Positions 16,920 through 26,968 of a stretch of 64,000 bases of DNA are shown piece by piece (position 1 is the stretch's first letter; every line of letters begins with the position of its first letter). The notes under the pieces are model-generated. The model ran no database searches. It had not been told where the DNA came from and saw only the letters and a program-made list of their open reading frames with translations. Position numbers and translations under genes: made by a program. The DNA comes from an uncultured Bacteroidia bacterium. GTDB taxonomy: Bacteria > Bacteroidota > Bacteroidia > Bacteroidales > UBA932. The DNA lies in NCBI GenBank assembly GCA_902774155.1, contig CACYHF010000012.1, forward strand, positions 1 to 64,000, in the 5' to 3' direction.

Positions 16920-17541
16920 AACCTATCTTCCCGACGCCAAAGAGCGTCTGGGAAGCATGCTGGACTATGCCGTGAACAGCTGTGGGTTTAGCCTGCAGGA
17001 ATTCTACCAGCGCTTCACCGCCGGCACGGTATCCCGTTCCTTCGGCCAAGGGCATCCCCGCTATCTGGCCGGCATGTCGGGCTCCGACCTGGCCGTCCTG
17101 GTGATGGAAGAAAGCGGAGCCCAAGGCCCCTTCCCTCCCTTCCGTGACCATGGTTATACACCTGAATACTGGGCGGGCTGGGCCCTGGCAGAGCTGCAAT
17201 GGCAAAGCGGCTACAGTTTTGAAACCCTGCAGCGATATGGAATGCCTATCCAGGAGGTCGTGGCCCTTTATCCCACCTTGCACGAGGCCGATATCCAGAA
17301 ATTCATAGAGATTGCCTTGCAGCGTCTGCATCTGCCCGAAAGCCCGCTGCGTGAACTGCGGAAAGCCGTGGGATTGTCGCAAGAAGCGTTGGCCCGCCGC
17401 AGCGGTGTGAGCCTGCGGATGATCCGCGCCTATGAACAGGGCAGCCAGTCCATCTCCCGCGCCGAGGCCGGAACTGTCCTGCGCCTGGCCTCCACGCTCC
17501 ACTGCGACGTAGAAAGACTGGTGGCTGGCGCCGGGAGATGA
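16900..17541 (+). CDS. XRE-type HTH protein, probable antitoxin/regulator of the DUF3990 protein
   Basis: 213 aa from the ATG at 16900-16902. The N-terminal 140 residues (MIPAYDETYLPDAKERLG, FRDHGYTPEYWAGWALAELQ, YPTLHEADIQKF) form a domain I recall next to DUF3990 genes in Clostridia. The C-terminus is a Cro/C1-type HTH (LRELRKAVGLSQEALARRSG, then SLRMIRAYEQGS). The large overlap with the upstream gene suggests coupled expression. It would neutralise the DUF3990 protein and repress the operon. Frames starting farther upstream lie inside the DUF3990 gene. Confidence 0.78.
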   Translation: MIPAYDETYLPDAKERLGSMLDYAVNSCGFSLQEFYQRFTAGTVSRSFGQGHPRYLAGMSGSDLAVLVMEESGAQGPFPPFRDHGYTPEYWAGWALAELQWQSGYSFETLQRYGMPIQEVVALYPTLHEADIQKFIEIALQRLHLPESPLRELRKAVGLSQEALARRSGVSLRMIRAYEQGSQSISRAEAGTVLRLASTLHCDVERLVAGAGR

Positions 17542-17586
17542 CGGCCCTGTGTCGGAGGGGAAAACGGCATTACCTTATATATAAAT

Positions 17587-19308
17587 ATGGCGCGTTTTGC
17601 TTCGGCTCGGATGTTCTTGTTATTCATGTTGTTAGCATGGATAACGGGCTCGTGCGCCCTTGTTGATGAAGATTTGTCAGACGTGGGGGATCACACGCAA
17701 ACACTGGCAATGTCTGTCAAGAATATTGAGTCCGGGCAGGTGATGCCCACCAAAATGTCTGCCGATGTCACCCAAGTCAACGCCGGGTCTTTCCGGGGAA
17801 TCGAGGAAATAATTGTAATTCCTTTTTCCACCGAATGGTCGAAGGATAAAGCGAAGCCCGTAGAGGCCCAAACACCTTATTTTGTAAGCCGCAATGTTGC
17901 CATCACGAATCCCTATATCCGCAGTAACCAGCTTATTGAATACAATCACGCCCGCCTCTTCGACAACGCAACCCTTCCTAATGGAATGAACCGGGTACTT
18001 ACCTACGGCAAAGCCAGCGAATCCTCCGACGGGACCAAAGATAGCAAACATATCTACGGCGTACTCACACCAATAGGCATGGATTTATTGGAAACCGCCG
18101 GAGATATCCGCTTTAAACTGGAGCCCATCTTGACAGAGAACGAGCCAAATGAAATCAATCAGACCGTCGACGAAATACTGACGAAATTAACTTTTTTAAT
18201 CTCTACGCTACAAAAATCCACCGACGAAACGGTTCGGGGTATTTATAACCAACTTAAATTAGCGAGCGAAGACAAGATTCTGGCCTGCTCCACTCCCGTA
18301 CTTAATAATATTCGCGATGACCTGGCGGCCTTGTATTCCGTTCCACACGCCCCAGATGATCCAGAGTTTAATGCTATATACGATGCATATACAAGTTTTG
18401 CCCAAGCCATTGTCGATTATTTCCCCAACAGTTATGGTATACCGGACGGGGCTATTGGCTTCTGGTGGAACGGAGACAAGTTCGAGCGCCTCATCAACGG
18501 CGTGAACATCGCCCTGATAGATTCGGAAAACTACTGCTATCCTCCCAGCCTCTGGTACTATGGCAACAGTACTATCCTGACAACTGAGGACGATGCACGC
18601 AGTTGGTATGTGTCGGCCAATGACTGGGATACTATTCGTAACAAATACAAAGAAACCATCCCTGAAGAAGACAACGGCGAAATCGTTAGACCTTCCACCA
18701 AATCCGTAGCCATTTATGACCCGCTCCAATATGGCGTGGGGATGCTTGAACTGAGCATCAAAGCCCTTGATCCTGTTGAGGACGCAATTATCATCAATCG
18801 GGCAGGAGGTTGCCCCCTGACCGGCATTATCATAGGAGGGCAACGGGAAGTCGACTTTGCTTTCCGGCCCTTAACCTCCGACGCCCATTACACATACGAC
18901 AACAAAGTCCTCACGGCAAACAATAAGAACCTGGAGATCGGCGTGAACAAAGGCTCTGTCCAAACGCTTGTCCTTCAAACCCCGGATGACTCTCCAGTCC
19001 ATTTCGCGCTGGAATTCAAGAACACCACTGGAAAGTCTATCCCTTGCCAGCAAGGGAACATTCTTCCAAACTGCATGTTCTACCTGGCGGGTGAACTTGT
19101 TCCATCAGACGAAATTACGGGTTACTCGGACGAGATGAAGAGCGTCTTCAAGCAGGACCGAAAAACCTACGTCTCCGTAAAGATAAAGAGTTTGAATAAA
19201 GCTTATAACACCGTTCCTGATCTTCGCGACCCTCAGTTGGAGATTGGCATTTCGGCCGAAATGAAATGGACGCAGATTCAGCCCTTTGAAATAAGTATAA
19301 AATTATAG
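17587..19308 (+). CDS. Fimbrial-cluster lipoprotein, paralogue of the 813-aa protein across the locus
   Basis: 573 aa. Signal and lipobox are MFLLFMLLAWITGSC. The mature N-terminus ALVDEDLSD resembles the CGLVDEDLRDC start of the Mfa2-like protein at 28780-29829. The body is a paralogue of the protein at 29810-32251: shared motifs include FRGI near the start, YPPSLWYYGNS versus YPPELLYFGNS, PSTKSVAIYDPLQYGVGMLE versus SSTRAVAMQNEINYGLAVLE, LTGIIIGG versus FTGLVIGG, and the end strand NTVPDLRDPQLEIGI versus LTVPDLRSSSISLGL. It is the first gene of a four-lipoprotein operon, with a 10-bp gap to the next gene. No TAnnTTTG box was found in the short 45-bp upstream gap. Confidence 0.75.
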   Translation: MARFASARMFLLFMLLAWITGSCALVDEDLSDVGDHTQTLAMSVKNIESGQVMPTKMSADVTQVNAGSFRGIEEIIVIPFSTEWSKDKAKPVEAQTPYFVSRNVAITNPYIRSNQLIEYNHARLFDNATLPNGMNRVLTYGKASESSDGTKDSKHIYGVLTPIGMDLLETAGDIRFKLEPILTENEPNEINQTVDEILTKLTFLISTLQKSTDETVRGIYNQLKLASEDKILACSTPVLNNIRDDLAALYSVPHAPDDPEFNAIYDAYTSFAQAIVDYFPNSYGIPDGAIGFWWNGDKFERLINGVNIALIDSENYCYPPSLWYYGNSTILTTEDDARSWYVSANDWDTIRNKYKETIPEEDNGEIVRPSTKSVAIYDPLQYGVGMLELSIKALDPVEDAIIINRAGGCPLTGIIIGGQREVDFAFRPLTSDAHYTYDNKVLTANNKNLEIGVNKGSVQTLVLQTPDDSPVHFALEFKNTTGKSIPCQQGNILPNCMFYLAGELVPSDEITGYSDEMKSVFKQDRKTYVSVKIKSLNKAYNTVPDLRDPQLEIGISAEMKWTQIQPFEISIKL

Positions 19309-19318
19309 AAAGATTGGG

Positions 19319-21142
19319 ATGAACGGGGCCCGGCTCATAACCATGCTGACGGCAGTGCTTCTTACAGCGCTGTGCGTTGTATCATGCCGTAGCACAAAGG
19401 AAGTGCAACCCGACTCAGAAATCACGGTTTCACTGTATATCCCTGGAGCCGTCATGACCCGTGCAGAAACAGGATTTGTGGATCCCACTGCCGCAGAAAG
19501 CATTTTTAAAACGCTTGACATCTGGGTATTCCTATCCGAAAAAGAGAATGATGAAGATGTTCTGGTTTGTTACCATCATTATGATGCCAAATTAGACCTG
19601 ACGGGGCTTCCTTACAACACCGTTACGCGTTTCGGGATGAAGCTCGAACCCGAAATGTTCACGAAACTTACAAAAGAGACGGATACCAAAGTAGATGTGT
19701 ATGCGGTAATGAATGCTGCATCGGCCATTAGTACGGTACCCGGAGACAATGCCACCCGAGACATGCTGGAACAACTAATAATAAATGGTTTCGGCAATTC
19801 GCCGTTGGTCATGTCCGTGGACCCTGAAGTCGGCCTTCCCATGTCGGGCGTCCTTAAGGGTGCCGATGTCTCAGGTGGTTATCCTGTCTTGAACATTTCC
19901 AATACGCTATGGCTCACCAGAGCCGTATCCAAAATACGCTTTGTCTTTAGCCAGCAGGGGAATCCTGACCCGGACAATCCGGACACACTCATTCCCGTCA
20001 AGAGTGGGTGTGAGATTGTCCGCATCTCCTTTGACGGGAAAAACAAAGAAGACGAAGGCAAAGACTGCCAGATAGCAACCCGCGAAAAACTATTTACAAC
20101 ACAGTCATTTGACATCGTTGCCGGCGAATATACCCCGCTTGATGCAACCCTTACCGGTGAGAATGGCTCTTCCCTTATTATTAATGACAATCTCTCCATT
20201 CTGGATAATCCAGAGGAGCTATTCTACCAGGTAATGGAATCGGCCGAACATTACGAGACCCGATTAAATAATGCTATTGACGCCCGTTCTCAAGTGGGCC
20301 CCATCTATCTGCGAGAAACGGATAAAACTATTTCAGGAACCATTTATTACCGTATCAGTGAAGACGATCAGGATTTAAGAGAGGCGGATTTCTCCATGAA
20401 AACCGGAGATGTTTTCTCCCGCAACCATTCCTGGATAGTTTATGCATGCTTTACCGAGGAAACCCTGTCGCTACAATTGACGGTAAAAGTGCTCCCCTGG
20501 GACTACTGGGACAACTGGGAACAGAATCCAATTGACTTTACCGCCGGTACCGTGAATGTAATCAAACGGTTTACCGTTACCGAAACCAACCCTCCCTCTT
20601 TTTCCAAAGAGGAAGTCAAAGTCCAGGGATCCTATGGATTCTTTGACGTCAAGTTCTGGCATACGCTGACCACCGATCCGGAAGAAGGTCCCCAGAACAA
20701 CGTATTAAAGGGAGACATCATCATTGCAACGCCAATAGGAGCAAAGCTATATCTCGCACCTGTCCCCAATTCTCTAGTAGTAGATGGATTTGGAAAAAAA
20801 GTTGTGATTACTGATGCAATTAAAGTATATTTTACTGATCTTCCTGACAAGAATCAAAACTGGCATTATATTTATGCAAATACAACGAACCCAGACAATA
20901 AGAAGGTTGAATTCTGCAAGATTCCCATCGCTATCGAGTGCAATTCCAAGTATAAGGATTTGACAGATTTGACGGAACTGGACGGTCAATACATCGACCT
21001 CCATTTCTATGTTGAAATCGGGAATGGAATCCGTTATATTGACCTGGGTTCTGAATCCATCGACTATTACCGCTTTATCCTAACCCAAGACTGGGATAAG
21101 GATTCTAATTCAAATTCGAACGAGAACAACGGCAATGAGTAA
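19319..21142 (+). CDS. Fimbrillin-like lipoprotein
   Basis: 607 aa. Signal and lipobox are MLTAVLLTALCVVSC. The body shows fimbrillin hallmarks: an early strand SEITVSLYIPG, VDVYAVMNAAS, GLPMSGVL and LWLTRAVSKIRFVF, which are the conserved landmarks of Bacteroidales FimA/Mfa-type subunits. A second beta domain follows (LTVKVLPWDYWDNWEQN, then VNVIKRFTVTETNPPSF). The tail is Asn- and Ser-rich (KDSNSNSNENNGNE). The downstream gene starts inside it with an 8-bp overlap. It is probably a structural or accessory subunit of the fimbria made by this operon. Confidence 0.75.
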   Translation: MNGARLITMLTAVLLTALCVVSCRSTKEVQPDSEITVSLYIPGAVMTRAETGFVDPTAAESIFKTLDIWVFLSEKENDEDVLVCYHHYDAKLDLTGLPYNTVTRFGMKLEPEMFTKLTKETDTKVDVYAVMNAASAISTVPGDNATRDMLEQLIINGFGNSPLVMSVDPEVGLPMSGVLKGADVSGGYPVLNISNTLWLTRAVSKIRFVFSQQGNPDPDNPDTLIPVKSGCEIVRISFDGKNKEDEGKDCQIATREKLFTTQSFDIVAGEYTPLDATLTGENGSSLIINDNLSILDNPEELFYQVMESAEHYETRLNNAIDARSQVGPIYLRETDKTISGTIYYRISEDDQDLREADFSMKTGDVFSRNHSWIVYACFTEETLSLQLTVKVLPWDYWDNWEQNPIDFTAGTVNVIKRFTVTETNPPSFSKEEVKVQGSYGFFDVKFWHTLTTDPEEGPQNNVLKGDIIIATPIGAKLYLAPVPNSLVVDGFGKKVVITDAIKVYFTDLPDKNQNWHYIYANTTNPDNKKVEFCKIPIAIECNSKYKDLTDLTELDGQYIDLHFYVEIGNGIRYIDLGSESIDYYRFILTQDWDKDSNSNSNENNGNE

Positions 21143-23888
21143 GAAAAGCCTGCATATCGTGCTGTTGCTGCTGTTGGCACTTCTGATTACGGGGTGCTCC
21201 GCCGAACCTGTCCCCATCGAAAGCGATGCCAATATGACGTTTACGGTGCGATGTGTCTATCCCACCCTAACCAAAACAGAACCAATAAGTGGCGTTGATG
21301 ACTTTAACGAAAATCTGATACTGTCCGTCGACTTTCTTTTTTATCCTGGAGCCAAACCAAACCCGGAAACAGAGCCGGGAAAATACGCAGACTATTGTAA
21401 TCAACAGGCCGTTCACCACGTCCGTAAAGAATTGAGCAAAGGAGATATCGGAGAATCCGCATTGTCCTTTGTCATCAGGAAAGATGCGATGCGGAAGATA
21501 TTCCCAGAGAATGGAGACAACAAAGCCACCGTATATGCCCTGGTTAATTTCGACAGTTATGATATCGAGAATAAGACGGAAGCCTCTCTCAACCAATGGG
21601 ACCAAGCTCGCATCGTAACTGATTTTGCAGAAAAAGAGAACAACTTTATCCAGTCCAAATTCCTGATGGATGGAGAAAGTGAGATCGAAATCACTTATGA
21701 CGAGAATAATGCCCCAAAAGTACAGGGAGTAATCTGGGTGAAACGTTTCGCTACCAAACTGACACTGGCCATCCATGTGGAAAAGGAAGCCACACTGGAA
21801 CATCAGAACAAAGAAGACGGCAGCACTGTAGCGTCCGAAATCTGGACTCCCATACTCAACACCATGCGCATCTATATGGTAGACGGCTATAAAAGTTGTC
21901 TCATCGGAGGCGGGGACGAAGGGGCCGAAGCGGACAAATACTTCACCTATAGGGACAAAATGCGTCCTTTCTTGAAAGACGATGGGACGCCCACGGTGTC
22001 ACCTGATGTCATAGAGGGAGAAGGAGGAGAAGAAGACATCATCTATTACAATACCTACCCGATGTACTCCTACCCCGGGAAATGGTCGAATTACAAGTGG
22101 GATTACGGGTCATCGAATTTGGATTTCAGCACGTCTCTCCCGCATGAACAGCCGTACATCAAACTGGAAATGGACTGGCGAAGGAAGGAGGAGCATGGCT
22201 ATTCCTACGACCGTCGCAAATACTACTATAAGGTATTCCTGCCGCTCTCTATAGATGAGCAGGGTAATTCCGAGTTTATTCGGAACAACTGGTATGCGCT
22301 CTACCTGAATGTGTCTATCCTCGGTTCCACTACCGATGACGGTATGGCTTCCTTGACACCCTCTGTCTATCTGTTGGATTGGCAAAACAAAACCACCACC
22401 ATCAACAAGTTTGCGGTCATCAGCAAGGCCCGTTACCTTTCGCTGGAAAAGACCGTGTGGAAAATCAGTAACCAGTCCACCCTGAACATACCTTTCATCT
22501 CTAGCCACGATGTTGTTGTCACCGGTACAGTAGAGGCCACGCGACCCTATTATGGTGATATGACAAACCAAACATCGGGTTCGTATCATGATGGTTATCA
22601 TGCCTGGATCAAGGGGAATGAAACCGACGGTTATTATCTGCAGTATCATGATCAACCTGAGGGCAATGAGCAGTTCGAACCCTCCAATTGGATTAAACCG
22701 CAGTCCACTTCCATCTTACTGGACCACGAACTACAGAATGACTTTACGCAACCCGGATTCGACTATTCACCCTTCACGATTAAATTCAAAATCGTCCATA
22801 AAGACTTGGCCGACGATCCCTCGTCCTATACCTATAGCCAATACACCCGGGACATTACCATCACCCAGTTCCCGGCCATCTATATTGAAGCTACACGTAA
22901 TTCCGATACGGAAATTATCAGGAAATCGGGAAGGGTGCACGGTTATCCCAATCCCCCTTATCCCCCTTACAGAGAAGGAATTGACGATTCCACAATAAAC
23001 GCGCCGTGGGAATACATGCCCTGGGGATACGTTTTTGTAAATGGCGGGCGTTTCGTCCGATGGGACTATGATAACCCCAGCAAGAAAGATCCGTATTACA
23101 AGCTGCAGACCGACAACGAAAAAAAGGAATACCAATGGCAGTCTGTCTATTATAGCGGCGGTAGCAAAGATATCTTCAATATCCACGTTACCGTACTCCC
23201 CAGTACTACAGACGCTGCCGATTTCGTTATCGGCGATCCGCGGAAAAAAGAAGTGGACAATTTAAACAACATATTCATTATAGACTATAATGAAGACGTT
23301 GACATGCTGGAGCATATTCAAGAAGGAAACCAGTATGAGTGGGATGAGGAAAAAGGAAAATACATAAGGAACGGATTTAACAGTGCTGCTGCTTTATATG
23401 GCAGGTCCCCGCGACGCTTGGAATACTATCATCCTACCGAAACCAATAGCGTCCTTTCGGAAAAAATGATTGCCCCTATTTACCGCATCTCTTCCAAATT
23501 CGGCGGTACGGAATATGGCTCTATTACAAAACAATATGCCGAATATCGCTGTGCGGGTTATCAGGAAGACGGATTCCCGGCCGGACGTTGGCGCCTTCCC
23601 ACCCGGGCCGAGGTCAGTTTTATTGCACAACTGTCGGCCAAAAAGACTTTCGAGGTCTTGTTTAATTTCGGTGACACCTATTGGTCTGCGAACGGACCAA
23701 TCATGATCAGCAAGGATGGTAGTTCTGTATCGTCCAGCAGTGCCACAACGGCCCTGCTACGCTGTGTTTATGATTCCTGGTACTGGGACCCGCTGGATCT
23801 CCAGGAAGGAAAGACCGTAGAAGGTGAACCCAGACTCAGTCCTCCGATTAATTCAAGAGATCATTTTATATGGGGAGACAAAGAATGA
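21135..23888 (+). CDS. Large fimbrial lipoprotein with C-terminal lectin-like domain, probable tip or accessory subunit
   Basis: 917 aa. Signal and lipobox are MSKKSLHIVLLLLLALLITGC. The N-terminal half is fimbrillin-like (NMTFTVRCVYPTLTKTE, ATVYALVNFDSYD, VQGVIWVKRFATKLTLAI). The centre has repeated beta strands (DITITQFPAIYIE). The last 130 residues (RCAGYQEDGFPAGRWRLPTR, FIAQLSAKKTF, DTYWSANGP, TTALLRCVYDSWYW) look like the FISUMP/Lcl-type domains seen at the end of Bacteroidales fimbrial accessory proteins. Coupling: an 8-bp overlap with the previous gene and ATGA with the next. A role at the fimbrial tip is inferred. Confidence 0.72.
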   Translation: MSKKSLHIVLLLLLALLITGCSAEPVPIESDANMTFTVRCVYPTLTKTEPISGVDDFNENLILSVDFLFYPGAKPNPETEPGKYADYCNQQAVHHVRKELSKGDIGESALSFVIRKDAMRKIFPENGDNKATVYALVNFDSYDIENKTEASLNQWDQARIVTDFAEKENNFIQSKFLMDGESEIEITYDENNAPKVQGVIWVKRFATKLTLAIHVEKEATLEHQNKEDGSTVASEIWTPILNTMRIYMVDGYKSCLIGGGDEGAEADKYFTYRDKMRPFLKDDGTPTVSPDVIEGEGGEEDIIYYNTYPMYSYPGKWSNYKWDYGSSNLDFSTSLPHEQPYIKLEMDWRRKEEHGYSYDRRKYYYKVFLPLSIDEQGNSEFIRNNWYALYLNVSILGSTTDDGMASLTPSVYLLDWQNKTTTINKFAVISKARYLSLEKTVWKISNQSTLNIPFISSHDVVVTGTVEATRPYYGDMTNQTSGSYHDGYHAWIKGNETDGYYLQYHDQPEGNEQFEPSNWIKPQSTSILLDHELQNDFTQPGFDYSPFTIKFKIVHKDLADDPSSYTYSQYTRDITITQFPAIYIEATRNSDTEIIRKSGRVHGYPNPPYPPYREGIDDSTINAPWEYMPWGYVFVNGGRFVRWDYDNPSKKDPYYKLQTDNEKKEYQWQSVYYSGGSKDIFNIHVTVLPSTTDAADFVIGDPRKKEVDNLNNIFIIDYNEDVDMLEHIQEGNQYEWDEEKGKYIRNGFNSAAALYGRSPRRLEYYHPTETNSVLSEKMIAPIYRISSKFGGTEYGSITKQYAEYRCAGYQEDGFPAGRWRLPTRAEVSFIAQLSAKKTFEVLFNFGDTYWSANGPIMISKDGSSVSSSSATTALLRCVYDSWYWDPLDLQEGKTVEGEPRLSPPINSRDHFIWGDKE

Positions 23889-26800
23889 TGAGACATTTCT
23901 TCTGCTATTTGACAGCGTTGCTGACCCTTTTAGCTTGCAGCAGCATCCTTGAAGAGAAGGAGAACACGATCATGGATCCTTCCCTTGAGGGAAAGCCTGT
24001 GACCATCACCTTTTCCGTGCCCGATGTCCGTATAGTACCCTCAACCAAATCTATAGAAAACGATCCCGATGCTAGTATCTCCAGTGGCAAACCCTATCTG
24101 GATCCGGAAAAATTGTATCTGGTAGTTTGCGGTCACTCCCAAAGCATCAAATACATTCGAAAAGCGAAATTAGTATACAAGGAGAACGGCCAGCCCGACA
24201 CAGAGGTTCTAGATATCACCGACGAAAACCTCAATTATCCTTTTCCTAACGGAGAACCCGAAGAAGGTCAGGAAAAAGAAAAAATAACCGTATACAAATT
24301 TGAAGTCCAACTTGAATTGAGCGACCAGGAACGCACGATTCACTTCCTGGGCAATATAGACGAGAGCCAGCTGAATACCGGTGCCGATGCCGGACAAATC
24401 CTCCCTACCCTGTTGTCATACGAAGGGAAACAGGCCTACTGGCAAAAGGTATATTTAGAAAATATCTTACCGGATGAAAATAATACGATGTACGGCGATG
24501 GCTCATACAAGCCACATCCCGATGTGGTAAAAAGCCTGCAATACATTCCCCTGATCCGCAATTATGCCAAGATTCAGGTAACCAACAAAACAGACCGGGA
24601 AGATGAAGTTGAATCATCTTCAAAAAGCTACTTTATCCTGGATAGCTACGCCATTATCAACACGCCATTGCGCGGCTCGGCGGTACCGCACCGCAGCAAT
24701 GTCAATAATCCTTTCAATTTCAATTCTCCGGATGACAGTCGCCTGAGTGGTTATGAAAAATGTACGTTCGAAGTCCTGAACAATACAATCTCATACCAAG
24801 GTAACTTACCCGTTGGTATTGGTTTTGACTTTTCTATCCCTACCAGAGATATGTTCGAGGCTGCCGATCCTTATCAAGCCAGTAATGGAAGGATTATCAA
24901 ATACGTTAAGGATGATCCTGACCAGGGCTTTTACCTGTATGAGCGCGGCGTTCCCAGTTCCTCCATGAAGCCCACCTTTGTCATTATCCGCGGAGGATTC
25001 AGCGACAGTCCTGACACAGAGCCGGATAAATACTACTACTACCGGCTGGACCTGATGGAAACCAAAACCGTGGATCACCAGGCTGCCTACGTGTATTATC
25101 CCATTTTCAGGAATTTCAGATACAATATTGAAATCACAAGAATTGCGTCCATTGGTAGTGATGATCCCGTCGCCGCAGCCAATTCTACCACCATCGAAGA
25201 TGTATCGGCCGATATTTCCATGAAACATCTGTCCGATATTTCCAACGGTCGTCAGCGTCTGGTGATAGAGCCTTTCATGTCCAGAACTTATACCGGACCC
25301 AGTGAAAGCGGCTACTATTACCTGCTGGCCCGCTTTTTCAATGACGTAAACAGCCCTGTCCCCAATACACTTCCTGCCGCAGTGCAAGTTGAGCTTCTTC
25401 CCATGGAGGACAATTTAGAGGATATTATTTACCTCTATGACGATTATGGTAATAAGATTCGAAGCAGTGATACCCGTGGCTTTTACCCCAATGCACGCAA
25501 CGAAGATGGAGCCAGGGTTATCCGATTCGATACAAATCCAGCGAACTTCTCGGGAACCAGGACCCAAATCATCAGGATTACCGGGCGTGATCCTCGAGCG
25601 GCCGAAGAGTATCCCCTGTACCGCGAAGTGGAAATTAGCCTGCAGAGCAAGCAGGAAATGACGGTCGAATGCTTAAATAAGTTTTTGGCACTCCGCAGAG
25701 GCGCTGAACAAACGGTTAGCATTACCATCCCAAAAAACCTTCCGGAGTCCATGTTCCCTCTGGAATTCATCATCGAAGCCGAAGCAGGAACATTAACTCC
25801 TGACAACAAGAAAGAAAACAACAACCTCCCGGTCCAGTCTGGCATATCCATTTCGAACAATGAAAAATATGCCGGGAAACACACCTTCCAGTTCGTCCGC
25901 ACCCTTACCCTGGCCGAATATCAAACCCCCTCGGAAGGAGACAAGTTCACCTTCTACAGTTATTTCAAGAGCAACCAAAGCAAGAGTGCCACCAGAGTTT
26001 GGGTCTACAACGAATTCTTCGAAATAGGATCTGACGATTTCGAGAATAATAATTCGGCTCCCACCCGTCAATTCTATGTTCAGGCAACAGATGAAGAAAA
26101 GTGTTATGTCATGATCGACAGGGCTAATCTGGAATATAATTTACAGGAAGAAGGGTGGAAAACATATAACGCCAGGCAAATCATTGAATTGGATTTGGGA
26201 CAAAAAGTTGCCTTCAAGTCCATTGCAACCATCATTGACTGGAACTCTGATACAAAATATAGAGCAGATAATTATGATTATTTCTACTGCTCCAAGGATG
26301 AATCAAACATCAAGAAAAAGGACGGGAAATTCAAACTCGGTGGTAACATCGCTTCCTTAATCTTTGGAGATAATTGTGAATCGGAGGAAACCCGATATAC
26401 CTCCGTAAGCTACAGTTTCATCAATTTCTTCAAAAATCATGTGAACATGATTGATGCTTCTGACCTGGAATTGCCCATGATGACTGCTCGGAGCAATTGC
26501 TATAAGTCCATGTTTGAGGGATGCAAAAACCTCGAGCGCGGGCCTATCGAACTGCCAGCCACAGTTATGGCCGATTACTGTTACCGCAACATGTTCAGGA
26601 GTTGTGAAAAGCTTGTGGTTGCACCCATCCTACCCGCAACCACCATTAATAAAAATTGCTACCAAATGATGTTCCATGGCTGTAAATCTTTGAAGGAAAT
26701 CAAAATGAATAGCAAAACGTACACAGAAGGTAACTTCATAAGCAATAACAATACCGACAAAAGTGTTCCCTCTAAGTTTTGGGCCTACGATGTACCCGCA

Positions 26801-26935
26801 GACGGCATAATCTGGCTCAATCCCACAATTAAGAATAGCGCTAATTATCAGATGTTAATCCCTGAGCACTGGACCGTAAAAGAGTATCCTGCAGATAAGG
26901 ATTGGAAGAACAGCGCGGACTGGCAGAACAATTGA
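23885..26935 (+). CDS. Fimbrillin-like lipoprotein with C-terminal BspA-like leucine-rich repeats, candidate adhesin
   Basis: 1016 aa from the ATG at 23885 (ATGA overlap with the previous stop). Signal and lipobox are MMRHFFCYLTALLTLLAC. The N-terminal two-thirds is fimbrillin-like (KPVTITFSVPDVRIVPSTKS, YIPLIRNYAKIQV). Near the C-terminus there are three degenerate BspA-type repeats: CYKSMFEGCKNLERGPIELP, CYRNMFRSCEKLVVAPILP and CYQMMFHGCKSLKEIKM. BspA-like repeats mediate host or interbacterial binding in oral Bacteroidetes. As the last gene of the operon and the only one with such repeats, it is the best candidate for a displayed adhesin. The IS element begins about 34 bp after its stop. 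Confidence 0.75.
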   Translation: MMRHFFCYLTALLTLLACSSILEEKENTIMDPSLEGKPVTITFSVPDVRIVPSTKSIENDPDASISSGKPYLDPEKLYLVVCGHSQSIKYIRKAKLVYKENGQPDTEVLDITDENLNYPFPNGEPEEGQEKEKITVYKFEVQLELSDQERTIHFLGNIDESQLNTGADAGQILPTLLSYEGKQAYWQKVYLENILPDENNTMYGDGSYKPHPDVVKSLQYIPLIRNYAKIQVTNKTDREDEVESSSKSYFILDSYAIINTPLRGSAVPHRSNVNNPFNFNSPDDSRLSGYEKCTFEVLNNTISYQGNLPVGIGFDFSIPTRDMFEAADPYQASNGRIIKYVKDDPDQGFYLYERGVPSSSMKPTFVIIRGGFSDSPDTEPDKYYYYRLDLMETKTVDHQAAYVYYPIFRNFRYNIEITRIASIGSDDPVAAANSTTIEDVSADISMKHLSDISNGRQRLVIEPFMSRTYTGPSESGYYYLLARFFNDVNSPVPNTLPAAVQVELLPMEDNLEDIIYLYDDYGNKIRSSDTRGFYPNARNEDGARVIRFDTNPANFSGTRTQIIRITGRDPRAAEEYPLYREVEISLQSKQEMTVECLNKFLALRRGAEQTVSITIPKNLPESMFPLEFIIEAEAGTLTPDNKKENNNLPVQSGISISNNEKYAGKHTFQFVRTLTLAEYQTPSEGDKFTFYSYFKSNQSKSATRVWVYNEFFEIGSDDFENNNSAPTRQFYVQATDEEKCYVMIDRANLEYNLQEEGWKTYNARQIIELDLGQKVAFKSIATIIDWNSDTKYRADNYDYFYCSKDESNIKKKDGKFKLGGNIASLIFGDNCESEETRYTSVSYSFINFFKNHVNMIDASDLELPMMTARSNCYKSMFEGCKNLERGPIELPATVMADYCYRNMFRSCEKLVVAPILPATTINKNCYQMMFHGCKSLKEIKMNSKTYTEGNFISNNNTDKSVPSKFWAYDVPADGIIWLNPTIKNSANYQMLIPEHWTVKEYPADKDWKNSADWQNN

Positions 26936-26968
26936 GCGGGGGTTATAGCGGAACTTGTTTTCCGCAAT

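Noticed and set aside
17542..17586. TATATATAAATAT before the fimbrial plus operon as a standard promoter
   Set aside because: It does not match TAnnTTTG and no -33 TTTG is placed correctly; the operon may use an activator-dependent or upstream start.
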